This document shows, piece by piece, positions 20,726-32,154 of a stretch of DNA of 64,000 nucleotides. Location: NCBI RefSeq assembly GCF_963576675.1, contig NC_088915.1, forward strand, positions 83,771,501 through 83,835,500, read 5' to 3'. Under the pieces are notes generated by a model. That model had not been told where the DNA came from. It saw only the letters and a list, made by a program, of their open reading frames with translations, and made no database searches. The first letter of the stretch is position 1, and each line of letters opens with the position of its first letter. The DNA is from Euphorbia lathyris (taxonomy: Eukaryota; Streptophyta; Magnoliopsida; Malpighiales; Euphorbiaceae). The position numbers were made by a program, and so were the translations under genes.

Positions 20726-21334
20726 ATGGTGCAAACTTGTGAAGTATCTAAAAAAAGGAAGAGACTTCAAAAAGAAGTCATCGCATCAGGCAAGAAGCAA
20801 AGCAAGTCTGTGGAAGAAACAATGAAGGACAACAATGGTGCAGAAGGCATTGGGAATACCTCTAATGATAGCCATCAATGTGCCACATCTGCTCATCAAT
20901 GTGTCAAGGAAAATGAAGTTTCAACTCTAGCGTATGGTAAAGATGTTAAGCAACACAGGATGAATGTACCTCCAATAATTTACAAGAAAATGAAGCAGGT
21001 GCCTGAGAACAAACGTGCGACCGAGCTAATGAAGGAACTGAATGAGATATTTTCCATAGAAGGATTATTATCAAAAGCATCTGAAAAAGAAGTCAAGGAA
21101 GTTGAAAAGAGAAAGGAAAGAGTGAAAGAACTCGGAGTCATTGACATGCTTAATATTGTGTCATTATCATGTAGAAGGTGCACTACAAGTTATGTTCTTC
21201 ATCTGAAACACAAAATACCAGTTGACAGTGATAATAGTGATGTTGTTGGTACTAACAAGGATGATGAGAAAGACGACAATGATTACGAGGAAGAAGAAAA
21301 TGATGGAAATAATAATGGGTATGATGTCGGCTAG
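20726..21334 (+). pseudogene. captured CHZ-like histone-chaperone part of the same gene
   Basis: This frame has 202 codons, shifted relative to the preceding one. It starts with a basic region (KKRKRLQKEVIASGKKQSK). At residues about 85-150 comes a charged motif: RATELMKELNEIFSIEGLLS, then EKEVKEVEKRKERVKELGVI and a degenerate SCRRCTTSY. This matches the layout of plant CHZ/HIRIP3-type H2A.Z chaperone motifs, in which an Arg-rich RRxT segment closes the motif. The tail is acidic (DDEKDDNDYEEEENDG). It was probably continuous with the 20104-20715 frame in the source gene. It is followed by about 100 bases of retroelement sequence and the polypurine tract. Confidence 0.6.
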
Positions 21335-21433
21335 AGTGAAGAGATCAATGACGATTAAGTTTGAAGATGTCAACAGATTAAGAATTATTCTTGGTGTTAC
21401 TAAGGGATAAAAAATTATAAGTTTAAGGGGGTG

Positions 21434-21665
21434 TGTTAAAATAATAAACTTATAATTAATAGTCTTTAATTTGGTTCAGTGTATTATCCAAGAGTCATTT
21501 CTGTATCTGTATCTGCATTTATAGAGAGTTAATATTGTTTACCAAGAGTCATGTCTGTAATCTATAAATACCTATCAATATAAGTAGTAAGACAAGAGAA
21601 TTAAAAGAGAATTTTCTTCCATCAATTATACTCTTCCTCTGTTACCTGTGAAAGTTTATTTATTT
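21434..21665 (+). repeat. 3' LTR of the gene-carrying element
   Basis: A direct repeat of 19817-20048, preceded by the purine tract TTTAAGGGGGTG. Similarity ends at TTTATTTATTT, after which the flank reads CTGATGGTG. Confidence 0.8.
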
Positions 21666-22037
21666 CTGATGGTGTGATTCTTCCCTTGATCATTATAATT
21701 GGTGGATTCAGCTTCAAACAGATTGATGACATGGAGACAACTTCTAGAAGAAGGTCCCCTGAAATTATACTGAGCTTTATGATCGTTGCGTTTTATGAGC
21801 ATTGGAAATGTTTTGTTGACAGTTGGAGGTAGTAGTACGTTTTCAGCAAGTTTCAGTTGATTTCACTTGTGGCTTTCAGCTGATTTTAAAGGATTTCACT
21901 GATCGAATAACTTACTATAACTTACTACTTTTTCTTCCCAATTGGGCTATTTTTTCCTTTCACATGATATGATTATACATTAACTAGAATTATTACTCTT
22001 GCATTCAGTATCAATCCAAAATCAGGACGTTTTAGTG
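21666..22037. other. 3' flank of the left tryptophan synthase pseudogene
   Basis: Noncoding. The last 60-70 bases resemble, in reverse complement, the sequence just 3' of the right-arm pseudogene (36345-36420), so the inverted duplication extends here. Confidence 0.5.
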
Positions 22038-22204
22038 TTAGTAATTAAAGACAGTGGAAGCATCTTTATCTCCACGGTCACTGCAATTTACAATGACTTT
22101 GGAGGAATTAGTTAGAGTTGGACAAAGTTTCTACAAAAATGCCAATGCATGAGATGCCTCCAATGCTGAAATTATATCCTCTAATCTGCATAATCTTTTG
22201 TATG
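22038..22204 (-). pseudogene. tryptophan synthase beta, last exon (left arm)
   Basis: The minus-strand exon begins after a TTTGTAG acceptor at 22204 and ends at TAA 22038-22040. It reads YKRLCRLEDIISALEASHAL, then KLCPTL and DRGDKDASTVFNY, the C-terminal end of the PLP-dependent enzyme that joins indole and serine to make tryptophan in plastids. An in-frame TAG at 22131-22133 replaces a Glu codon, and SDRGDKD stands where functional enzymes have SGRGDKD. The matching exon in the opposite orientation is at 36198-36344. The rest of this copy lies or lay to the right, broken by a Copia element and MITEs. Confidence 0.85.
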
Positions 22205-22431
22205 CTACAAATTTTATGAAATAAAAAAAAGGATTTGTATGTAATTAACTCGTTTAATTATATAATTCATTGATAAAAAAATAAAAATAAATTGTTGCCT
22301 ACCATCAAGAGCTTCTTTATCTGTGGCAGAATACGAACTGTATCTTTAAGAAAACTCAATTCTAGACTAACCCCTGGATATTTTAGCCTGTCAAAAGTAA
22401 ATTGTTCTTGTTAATAAGATTAAGAGGTGTT

Positions 22432-23606
22432 TGGTTTAGCTTTTCGGAGAAACGTTTAGCGTTTCACTCTAAACCATATAAAATATAGTGTTTGGTTAGG
22501 TTTATACAAGAGCAGCATTTATCATTTTTTAGGGTTAATTACAAAAAGTACCATGTGGTTTGACCGATTTGCGATGTGGTACCTTTGGTATTTTTTTTTA
22601 CGAACACAACCTCGAGGTTGCCACCGTTAGCAAAATCAAGGAGAGGGCAAAAATTCTGTTAAATCACGGAGGCAATTTGGAAAAGAAAATTTTTTACTTT
22701 TTGGATTGATTTCAACTTCATGTTCTTCGTTCTTCTTCTTTCTTCTTCTTCTTCCTCCATTTCCTTTTCTTCTTCTTCCTTTCTTTTCTCTTCTTTTTCT
22801 TCCTTATTCCTTCTCTTCATCTTCCTTTTTTCTTCTCTTTTATTCTTCTTTTAATTCTGAAAAGTCCAAAATTCTGGAATTTCCAGACGTGAAGAAGGTC
22901 TAGATTTTCTAGATGTTCTTCACATCATCTGGTAACACGTCTGGAAATTCCCGACGTGAAGAATGTCAAGAAGAAGAAGAAGGAAAAATTAAAAAATCGA
23001 ATTTCCTAAATTGCCCCTATGCCACGTCAGCTTTTTTAATAGAATTTCGGTTGTCTTCTTTATTTGTCTAATGGTGACAACCACAGGGTTGTGTTTGTAA
23101 AAAAATATCACAGGTACTACATCACAAATCGGCCAAACCACATAATACTTTTTTGTAATTAACCCCATTTTTTGTATGGAAAAACATGTTTTTGAGCTTT
23201 TCACGAAAAGCTTAAAAAATGAGTTTTTCGTGAACAGTTGTTTGTATTTATTTGACATTGATAAAATTATTATTTTTATTTCCACAAAACATATTTCTCC
23301 TTTATAGTTTATTAGTGCCTACATTTTTACCTAACATACTAGGTAGTCTTCGTATTTTAACACACTCGCACCTCATCCCACCATGTGTTTTTAATTCCAC
23401 AAATTAATGAGTTCCACAGGAGTTGAACCCTCGGTCGGTCGGTCGGTCCTAGAAGATCTGATACCATGTCATTGAACCAATTAAACTAAAAGCTCAAGTT
23501 GATAGTTAAGGCGCACCCATAGATCTTATATTAATCTCTGACAACTGCAACAACAAACAGCTAACTGCAACAAATATTAGCTAACAGCTGAACCAAATAG
23601 ACCTTA
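22432..23606. mobile_element. putative hAT-like element containing a nested foldback element
   Basis: The left end reads AGGTGTTTGGTTTAGCTTTT and the right end, reverse-complemented, reads AGGTCTATTTGGTTCAGCTG, an imperfect inverted pair. Inside, at 22532-23165, sits another foldback element with its own duplication. I could not find a convincing TSD for the outer one. Confidence 0.35.
22532..23165. mobile_element. Mutator-type foldback MITE with about 110-bp inverted repeats
   Basis: The ends start GGGTTAATTACAAAAAGTAC and the inverted repeat runs for about 110 bp with scattered mismatches. CATTTTTT flanks both sides (22523-22530 and 23166-23173). The interior has a long TTC-rich pyrimidine tract (22720-22860) and a smaller inverted repeat around GAATTTCCAGACGTG and CACGTCTGGAAATTC. 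Confidence 0.8.
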
Positions 23607-23719
23607 AGTTTCCATTCAAATTGTGTGAAATTTCATCAATAGGGATAAGTCATGAGTTAAATGTAACCAAATAATAAATCAGAGGTCAAATTATAAAATT
23701 TTGAAAATATAGTAGCAAA

Positions 23720-24145
23720 TAGACCTCGGCAGGCATGGGCCGGGCTCGGGCCGGGCCTGTCGGGCTTTTGATAAAACCTGATAAGCCCATGCCCAGCTCA
23801 AGCCCACAGTAATTAGAGTCGGGCTCAGGCCTAAAAAAGGAATCCCAAGCCCGCCCGCCCAAACCCATATCTATATTAAAAAAATTCAATTTAAATAAAA
23901 TACTAAATTCTTTTAATAAAAAATAATAAACATAATAGTTAATATGAGGCATTTAAATAAATATTAAATTTATAACAGGTCGGGACAGGTCAGGCCCGAC
24001 GGGTATTTATATAGCCCAAAGCCGCTCATTTTCTAGGCGGGCTTATCCGGGCCGAGTCTAACATTAATTTTATATGTTCAGATCCGGCTAAATGGGCCTA
24101 GGCTCGGGCCGGGCGGACTGGCTCATCGACCCATGACGAGGTCTA
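23720..24145. mobile_element. hAT-type foldback MITE, GGCCGGGCTCGGG family
   Basis: The ends TAGACCTCG...CGAGGTCTA are inverted. Subterminal GGGCCGGGCTCGGGCCGGGC-like blocks give a local GC peak. Flanks GTAGCAAA and GTAAAAAA are an 8-base duplication with two mismatches. Short frames inside are artefacts of the GGCC repeats. Confidence 0.65.
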
Positions 24146-24515
24146 GTAAAAAATAGCTTTAAGCCTTAAAAAAACCTTTTACATATAAAAGTATGGAAAT
24201 GCTTATGGTGCCACGTAAATATATCCAAATTTAGAATTTAACAGTCATCTACAGGCACTTTTAAAAAAATATATATACTATAAGTTTTCATTTTTTATGC
24301 ATTACCCTTAATTTTTTTTTTTTTTTGACACATTACGTTCGTCATTGTTGATGTTTGGTCATATTAAGCAATTGCTTACTAAATTAGTTTTTGTGAACAC
24401 CTAATTCACTTTAAAATATATTATTCAGTTCGTCTGTATTTACAATTATATTTTTTATAATTCGAAATAAATATTTTACAGTTTCATATATATTATACAT
24501 ATCAAAAACTAATTT
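24146..24515. other. intron-like remnant, nothing recognised
   Basis: AT-rich, with no coding signal; it lies within the left arm of the inverted duplication between two insertions. Confidence 0.5.
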
Positions 24516-24520
24516 CAAAG

Positions 24521-25012
24521 AGGTAAAGTTCACAAAAACTTCATTAATTTCTCATTAGGATTAAAGTCTAACTATTACATTTTTATATAAATGCTAGGTG
24601 TGATGAGCAAGCAAGGAATTACAAGTGTCAAGATCACAGCCATTGATCATATACCCTTATGATAGATGGTGTTGATTCATTGAGTGAAGCCTATGGTGTG
24701 GTAGGGTGCATGACACAATGAGTGAACATCTTCTGGAATAATCCATTGGTGTGAAAATGACTAAAAAGCCCCCAAGAGCTGCGAAAAGACCAAGCTGCCC
24801 TTGGTAAGTGAAAGGTCTCTTGCTTGGATATTAATCACACTTACGTCTTCGGTACTTGAGTATTTGGAACTCCAAACTCTTCATTCTTCTCCTGATCTTC
24901 GAGAGAAACCCAAAGGGCTCTCCTTCATCTTCTTCCTCTGGCTTCTTTATTTTCTGTATTTCTTCAACAGCCAAGAACTTGATGGCATGTGTTCATGTCT
25001 GTTGCTTCAATA
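24521..25012 (-). repeat. 3' LTR of the minus-strand Copia element
   Basis: It abuts the purine tract at 25013-25024 on the coding strand. Flank CAAAG lies at 24516-24520. Confidence 0.9.
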
Positions 25013-25024
25013 CCCTCCCTCAAA

Positions 25025-28000
25025 CTAGGCTTGGTATAGATTACGCAGGCCAAGTTTGCTCAAAAGAAAACGGAGTTGCGGCGAGTGTTGTGCCTTGGTG
25101 AAAAGGTCTGCTAACTGTAAGGCGGACGGGATCGACATGAGCCATATGAGTCCTCTGTGAACTCGTTCGCGAATGACGTGAGATTCAATATCTATGTGCT
25201 TCGTTCGTTCATGAAATACGGGGTTCTGTGCTATGTGCATGGCCGATTGGTTGTCACAAAAGAGGAGGGAGGCCACGGACGGTGATAAATCGAGGTCACG
25301 AAGGAGATTGGTGAGCCAATGGAGTTCGCAGAAGGTAGAGGCCATGACTCAATACTCTGCCTCGGAGGAGGATCGAGAAACTGTGTTCTATTTCTTGGAT
25401 CGCCAGGAGATGAGAGCAGATCTGAGGAAGACGGCGTAGCCGGTGACCGATTTGCGAGTTTCTGGACATGTAGCCCAGTCGGAGTCTGTGAAGGCTTGGA
25501 GCTGTAGACTGTTGCATGCAGGAAGGAAAAGGCCTAGCCCGATCGTCCTCTTGAGGTAACGCAAAACTCCTTGAGCTCTATTTTGGTCATCTGTAGTTGG
25601 TTGTGTAAGGTGTTGTGATAGTTGATTCACTATGTAGGAAATATCGGGCCTAGTATGTGTTAAGTAGAGTAGCTTACCTATGAGCTGTCTGTAAGGTGTG
25701 ATTTTTGGGAGTGGAGTTGCTTGCATGTGTGGTTTATAATTTGGTAAAGCTGGGGAGGAGGCTGGCTTACAGTCGATGAGTCCCATTGCATGTAGTAGTT
25801 CTAATGCATATTTCCTTTGTGACATGTGGAGTCCCTGATTGCTGCGAGAGAATTCAAAACGAGAAAGTAGTGCACCGGTCCGAGGTCCTTGATGCTGAAT
25901 GTGTTGTCCAAGTGCTTTTTGGCTAATAAGATGGCCTGCATGTCATTCCCTGCAAGGATAACATCATCAACATAAATCAATAGAATGGTTATGCATCTTG
26001 CTGTCCTTTTGGTGAACAAGGAAGGATCCGCCTTGGATTGGAAGAACCCCATCTCCCTTACGGTGGCCGTTAGCTTTGCATTCCATTGCCTACCGGCTTG
26101 ACGGAGTCCATACAGGGACTTGTTAAGCTTACAGACTTGATTTGTGCGGCTTGCAACCAGTCCTGACGGTAGTGTCATGTAGACATCCTCGTCCAAATCC
26201 CCGTGTAAGTAAGCATTATCTATATCCAATTGATGTATGTGCCAATTCTTTGAGATTGCAACTGCTAGAAGAACTCTGACTGTAATGAATTTTGCTACAG
26301 GGAAGAAGGTAGCAGTGAAATCCACCCCTTCTCGTTGTGTGTAGCCCTTCGCTACTAATCTTGCCTTAAATCTTGCAATACTGCCATCTGCCCTGTGTTT
26401 TATCTTGTACACCCATCTGCACCCAATGGGTTTCTTTCCGGCAGGTAATGTAACCAAGTCCCATGTTTGGTTTGCTTCTAGTGCGGCTAGTTCATTTGTG
26501 ATGGCTTGTTGCCATTTCTCATTTAACACGGCTTCTTTGTACATTGCAGGTTCAGTGTGACAAGTAATGTTGATAGAGAATGCCTTCTTTGTGGACGAAA
26601 GTCTGTCATATGATAAGTGTTTGGAGAGAGCATGGGGAGAATTCGAAAAATAAGGCAGGGGTGAACCTTGCACGAGCGCCAGGTGATAATCCCTGAGATA
26701 AGTAGGGACGTTTCTCGTTCTCTGTGGTCTTCCTGGGGTTTATTGAGTTGGTACATTTGGTGTTTCTCCGTCTATTTCATCATCTGTGGTTTGAATGTTG
26801 TCAATGTGTTGTGCATCATTTGTTTCTATGTCTGAATGTGTGTCTTCGTCATCACTTGTCGATGCTACATGCAACATGTCTAGTTCTTCCTCACTGCAAA
26901 ATGGTGTCTGTATCTCTTGATTATTTTCTGAGAAGGGAAAGTGCTCTTCAAAGAACCTTACATGCCTGGAAAAGAAAATGACATTAGTGTTAAGATTTAA
27001 GAGTCTAAACCCTTTCGTGCCATGTTTGTAGCCTAGAAACACACATTTGACAACTCTCTCTGTAAATTTGGTTTTGTGTATGTCTAGAGTCGATGCATAT
27101 GCCAAGCATCCAAAAACCTTTAACTGCTCATGGCTGCTCTTCTCCCTATATATGTGCTCATACGGTGTCTCCCCTTGTATTGGTGTTGATGGTAACCTGT
27201 TTATGAGGTAGACAGCATGGCTGACTGCCTCCAGCCAGTATGTTTTGGGCAAAGAACTCTAGAACATGAGTGCCCTTGTGGTGTTCATGATATCTTGATG
27301 CTTTCTTTCCACTCTGCCATTCTGTTGTGGTGTTTCTGGGCAAGATGTTTGATGTGTGATGCCATTGGTCGTGTAAAAATCCTTCATGATGAACTCGGGG
27401 CCATTGTCTATCCTTATAGTCTTTACGTCTTTGTTGAATTGTCTGTTGACGTATTTGCAAAACTGTTGTACCACTGTGCTTGCTTCTCCCTTGTTTTGCA
27501 TTAGTGTCACCCATGTATACCTGCTGTGATCATCGACTATGGTTAGGAAGTATTTTTTGTTAGAATGTGACTCGGTTGTCCCTATATATCAATGTGTATC
27601 ATATCAAAACTTCCTTTTGCTATGTTTTGGCTTAATGGAAAGGGAATTTTTTTCTACTTGGCTCTTTGGCAAATATCACATGGTATTGCTTTGAAGGAAT
27701 TGAAATCATTACAAGACAAGTTAAGGCCTTTCATTCTCTCATAAGAGGGATGACCAAAACGCAAATGCCATACATTAGCTTTAATTGAAAAAACAGAATG
27801 AAATCCACTAGGCAATGGATGTTCCAGATAGTATAGTCCTTCGTGCTCTCTAGCCAAGCCAATCATCTTCCAATTTGTTGTGTCCTGTATCATACATGTC
27901 AAGCCTGTTATCACGATGCATAATTTGCTGGTGTCCAACAACTTGCTAGTTGATATTAAGTTGAAATCAAAAGCGGGTATGCATAAGACATTGTGTAAAA

Positions 28001-28509
28001 TAAGTTGGGGGGCTTAGGGTTGCAGTGCCCGTGAATTCTGCCTTGACCCTGGCCCCGTTTGGTAAATTTACCCAACACTTGTTCATCTTGGTGTATGAAC
28101 TATAGAACTTTGTGTCATAAATAATGTGATCGGTGGCACCCGTGTCTATTATCTAGCAAGATGAAACAGAGTTAGGGTTTAGGCCGTTACCAGAGCTGTC
28201 TCCCTTGACAAAGGTATTGACGCTGCTGCTGCCCGAGGCTGGGGCTTTTCCTGATTGGTTTAGTGGCAATAGGGCAACCAGCGTTTGATACTGGTCCTTG
28301 GTTAGAGTGAATGGCTCTGTGTTTGCCTGCCAGTTGTCTTCTTCCCTAGAGTCCCCGCTGTCTCTGCCCTGATTCATTGCTGAATTTGCCTTGGGTTGAT
28401 TTGTTCTGAAAAGATTTCCTTTGTTTCTATTTCCATAATTTGGTGGATAACCGTGCTTCTTGAAACAAATGTCTTTAGTGTGGCCTGTATTTCCACAAAA
28501 AGTACACAA
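25025..28509 (-). pseudogene. Copia gag C-terminus to RNase H, broken
   Basis: Reading leftward: a CCHC zinc knuckle CTFCGNTGHTKDICFKKHGY at about 28505; protease IIDTGATDHI near 28140, just after a TAG; a GAG-pre-integrase segment WHLRFGHPSYERMKGL with CDICQRAK (27760-27654); integrase core IDNGPEF and TPQQNGRVERKHQD (27400-27280). RT has GCRWVYKIKHRADGS, YLHGDLDEDVYM and YVDDVILAGND (26450-25940). RNase H has SALISWRSKK and FCDNQSAMHIAQNPVFHERT (25400-25220). The frame changes near 28000, 27600 and 25830, with stops at about 28153 and elsewhere. The order protease-integrase-RT-RNase H defines Copia. Confidence 0.85.
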
Positions 28510-28788
28510 AGATGAACTTTTGTTGTTGTTTTTACAATTTGCATACCTTGGGTTACCACGGTTGTTGTTTTGTCTGCCCTGCGTGTTTTTGTAACCTGCG
28601 AATGGATTGCTTTCATTTCTTTCTCCATTTTTGACAGGCGCAAGGCCTATCTATCGCTCATGTTGGATGGATAAGGCAAAAACCTTGTTGAGTGAATGTA
28701 GTGGTTCTATAAGAAGGATATGTGAGCATACGGTGGAGTAGGACTCATTCAATCCTTGTAGGAAGGTGATCACCTGATCCGCATCCTA

Positions 28789-29316
28789 TTAATCTCGCAA
28801 CGTTTTAAAGGCACCGCAGCTGCATGCCTGCCGGCAGGTACACTTGGGCATAGGTCGTAGGTTTAACAGTTCATCGTATAGGATTTTTAAATTTTTATAG
28901 TAATCACTGACATTACCGTTTCCTTGTTTCAGGCTGTGGATCTCTCTTCGGAGTTCCAGGATCCCCAACGAGTCAGCTTGGGCTAAACGCTCCTTCAGGT
29001 CTGCCCAGATCTGATCCGCCTTGTCTAGCCACATAATGCTTCGGGCTATGGATGGCGAGATAGCATGGTGCATCCATGAGATGACCATGTTATTGCACCT
29101 CTCCCATTGATTGTACATTGCACCGTCTAAGGCTGGAGCTTTGATAGTTCCATCGACAAAGGAGAACTTGTTTTTGGACATGAGAGCCACCTTGACGGCA
29201 CGCGACCATTGGTGATAGTTCGGTCCTGTGAGGACTTGTGAGACGAGCGATAGAGCCGGAGTCTCATTCGGCGGGAGATGATAAGGGCTGCTTGAGCTAA
29301 TAATCGGAGCAGCCAT
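28789..29316 (-). pseudogene. Copia gag N-terminal part
   Basis: The frame starts at ATG 29316 (minus strand) with MAAPIISSSSPYHLPPNETP and has the Copia gag core LTGPNYHQWSRAVKVALMSK. WADLKERLAQAD and a CRQACSCG cluster follow near the end. It is stopped by two adjacent stop codons at about 28789; the same frame resumes downstream to the zinc knuckle. The start lies about 40 bases after the primer site. Confidence 0.8.
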
Positions 29317-29376
29317 TGAATCTTACTTGAAGCAAAAGAAAATCAGAGTTGCTCTGATACCATATGAAAATGAACG

Positions 29377-29868
29377 AGGTAAAGTTCACAAAAACTTCAT
29401 TAATTTCTCATTAGGATTAAAGTCTAACTATTACATTTTTATATAAATGCTAGGTGTGATGAGCAAGCAAGGAATTACAAATGTCAAGATCACAGCCATT
29501 GATCATATACCCTTATGATGGATGGTGTTGATTCATTGAGTGAAGGCTATGGTGTGGTAGGGTGCATGACACAATGAGTGAACATCTTCTGGAATAATCC
29601 ATTGGTGCGGAAATGACTAAAAAGCCCCCAAGAGCTGTAAAAAGACCAAGCTGCCCTTGGTAAGTGAAAGGTCTCTTGCTTGGATATTAATCACACTTAC
29701 GTCTTCGGTACTTGAGTATTTGGAACTCCAAACTCTTCATTCTTCTCATGATCTTCGAGAGAAACCCAAAGGGCTCTCCTTCATCTTCTTCCTCTGGCTT
29801 CTTTATTTTCTGTATTTCTTCAACAGCCAAGAACTTGATGGCTTGTGTTCATGTCTGTTGCTTCAATA
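29377..29868 (-). repeat. 5' LTR of the minus-strand Copia element
   Basis: The coding-strand 5' end is at 29868. The primer site TGGTATCAGAGC lies at about 29362-29351 on the minus strand. Flank CAAAG lies at 29869-29873. Confidence 0.9.
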
Positions 29869-29873
29869 CAAAG

Positions 29874-30932
29874 TGTTAAAAATAAAAATTTTGAAAGCAT
29901 TTGAAATAAATAATACTATGTTAATTCAATTTTACGTTCAAAACTGGATTTTTTTTAGTTATCAGAGGGATTTGATAGCATCTCAAACAACATCTTGTTA
30001 ACTCTTCAACTCACTAACATTCACATCCTCTCTATTATTGAGAAGTCTCTCTCCACTCCTAGTCCCCCTTATTATTTCGTTTTTTTATTAATAATTTATT
30101 ATTGAGTACTCTTTCTCCTCTCGGTATTGGTAAACATAACAATACTTAATAATTTTAATGATAAAATAATAAATAAAATTGAATACGAAGAGTATTGTTG
30201 GAGATGATATGTATTAGTCACTCCTCAAATCATTAAGAGTAAATTGTTTATATTATTTTTAGAGAGTGGACTAAGAGTCTCTTGGCAATGTCTAACGTGA
30301 CAAAAAAAATAAAAATAAAAACCCGGCGACTTAAATACGTCCAAATAAAAATCAAGTAATTAATGAAAAAGAAAATGAAAATTAAAGATTCTTAAAATGT
30401 TTTGTACCATATATCTAGTGTTTCTATTTTTAGTCCATTATTGAGGTATCTATTGTTGGATAAACTTGGAGATATAATGTCCTTCAATTTTACACTACAA
30501 ATATGTAGGGTGAAGGTGACATTTCATAAGTAGTGTACATCTACTAGTTATCATTATTAAAATGTTGTCCTACTTTAATAGTGTTACTATTGTTTTATCT
30601 AAAAAAAGAAGTAATATTTTGTTTAATACATTTCTATATCTCTAATTTTGAAAACCAACAATTAGCGCTGAAGGTTTTTTTAAGTGATATAATTAATCCC
30701 TCAAATTTTACGTGACAGAATAATTGGATAGTTGGATAAGTTGAACCATGTACGATTTTAAACATGTACATGGATTATTGGGTTATTTTAAGCAAGTTCA
30801 TAAGGTAAGTAGATCAATTTTAAGTAAGTTCAGATAACTAATATATAGATCACTTTAAAGAGTTAGCAGAGTTAATAAGTTGTTTTCAAAATTGAGGAGG
30901 CAATCAATTATTAGGCCTAACTTGAATGGAAT
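29874..30932. repeat. left arm of a large inverted duplication (intronic)
   Basis: The segment 30340-30630 is the reverse complement of about 34270-34500 with moderate divergence, and 30720-30920 that of about 33030-33240. With the pseudogene exons at 22038 and 36198, this marks opposed arms of one duplicated locus. No coding sequence is seen. Confidence 0.65.
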
Positions 30933-31035
30933 CACTACAAAAACAAAAATTAGAACTTTAGCGACAGAATTTTGTCACTGTAGAGCAGTTTTAACCACCA
31001 CTATAAGTATTAGCGACGATTGTTCAAATCGTCGC
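30933..31035 (+). mobile_element. CACTA-type transposon end
   Basis: CACTACAAAAACAAAAATT is a typical CACTA terminus. Short subterminal inverted units follow (GCGACGATT, five-base gap, AATCGTCGC at about 31013-31035). The matching right end is not visible, so this is a fragment. The inverted-duplication similarity breaks exactly at its first base. Confidence 0.55.
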
Positions 31036-32154
31036 ATAATATGTAAATTATTATTTTTCCAAGTTTTTTCTTTATTGTATGGAAGTTTTGAGAATAAAAA
31101 ACTCTCACAACCTAAAGACACTTGTTATCATTGATCAGCCCTCCACCAGCGATTTTGAGACAATGCCTTCCAAGAAGTAGAACCAGAAGAACATCGATAG
31201 AGGCAAGAAAGTGGTTGGTTGTTGAAAGAAGTAGAACCCCAGTGCCTGGGAATAAGGGTCGTCCTTGATAGCATTCTAGCTGGTGGAGTTGGATCGAGAT
31301 TATGCCCCTGCCATTTGATCAAACGTCTCAAAAGAAAACGTTTGACATATATGTTTTTCTCCATGAAAAAATAGAAGAGTTTTTTATATCATCGCAAAGA
31401 TCTGACTCGTTGAAAGATCATGAAGCCATTCCTGGAGAAAAGGACTATAAGGGCGATTCTGGATGGAGTGTGTTTCTCGTTATTGATAGATATGAACTTG
31501 AAATTAATTTATTGAAACTACTAATTATCTCCTTAAACTTACTTAAATTAACCTATTGAAACCCATGAACTTGCTTAATGTTTGTTTAAAGTGATGCGAG
31601 CTCCCAACTTATCCAAATTTTCACTTGCTCTAAACTTGGAACTTAGGGATAAGGTAAAAATTAATTTGTGCAATCCTAAAACCTAATGTTTACTAAATAG
31701 AGCGATTTCAGACCTTATCATAGGAAAATGATTTTCTTTCATGCGAAATTTTACGTTGTGATCGACTTCCAACATTTTGCATAGTCAATAAAACTTGAAA
31801 TTACACATCTTTTCCCTAGATATGATAAAATTGATGAATTGTGTTAATTATCATATAAATTAGGTAAAAGTAGTGAAAGAGAATTTTAAAGAAGCAAACT
31901 CAGAAGCAATAAAAGAATGAGTAGGTAAATTAGAGACATCTTATTACCTCTCGAGAACAATAGTTGGGCCACATCCATGTCCAGTCATTGTTCGTGAATT
32001 TCAAGTACAACTCTCAAATTCTAATACAATAACACGATTTATAGACACAATCCATCCAACGCTACCCGTTAAACATGATTATCATTTTTGGTGCATTAAT
32101 TTATATTATATATACTTAGCGAATATATAAATCACAAAACATGATTATGACATG
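31036..32154. other. noncoding, unresolved remnants
   Basis: Short frames at 31128-31364 (-) and 31302-31559 (+) show no firm domain. At 31480-31640 the text resembles the repeat at 33080-33240 in direct orientation. No gene can be supported. Confidence 0.4.

Larger units (their letters stand above)
19817..21665 (+). mobile_element. small LTR retroelement carrying a captured host gene
   Basis: Two direct repeats (19817-20048 and 21434-21665, each 232 bp, about seven differences) start TGTTAAAATAATAAACTTAT. The first is followed by TTGGTATCAGAGCC, the initiator-tRNA primer site of Copia-type elements. AAGTTTAAGGGGGTG, a polypurine tract, precedes the second. The interior (about 1.4 kb) has no gag, protease, RT or integrase. 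Instead it holds two frames of chromatin-protein type. The last 12-14 bases expected of the 3' LTR are not present and no clean TSD is visible, so the right boundary is uncertain. It is non-autonomous. Confidence 0.8.
24521..29868 (-). mobile_element. Copia LTR retrotransposon with TA...CT LTR ends
   Basis: The 5348-bp element has two 492-bp LTRs (24521-25012 and 29377-29868, about nine differences) and a perfect TSD CAAAG (24516-24520 and 29869-29873). On the coding strand each LTR starts TATTGAAGC and ends CTTTACCT, not TG...CA. The coding-strand polypurine tract TTTGAGGGAGGG abuts the LTR start. The initiator-tRNA primer site TGGTATCAGAGC lies about 14 bases after the LTR end, a larger gap than usual. 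The element carries gag-pol with stops and frameshifts. Confidence 0.9.

Noticed and set aside
31128..31559. Possible ADP-glucose pyrophosphorylase fragment (LAGGVGSRLCP near 31280)
   Set aside because: Only one short motif resembles the GGGAGTRLYPL loop of that enzyme; the sequence around it does not fit.
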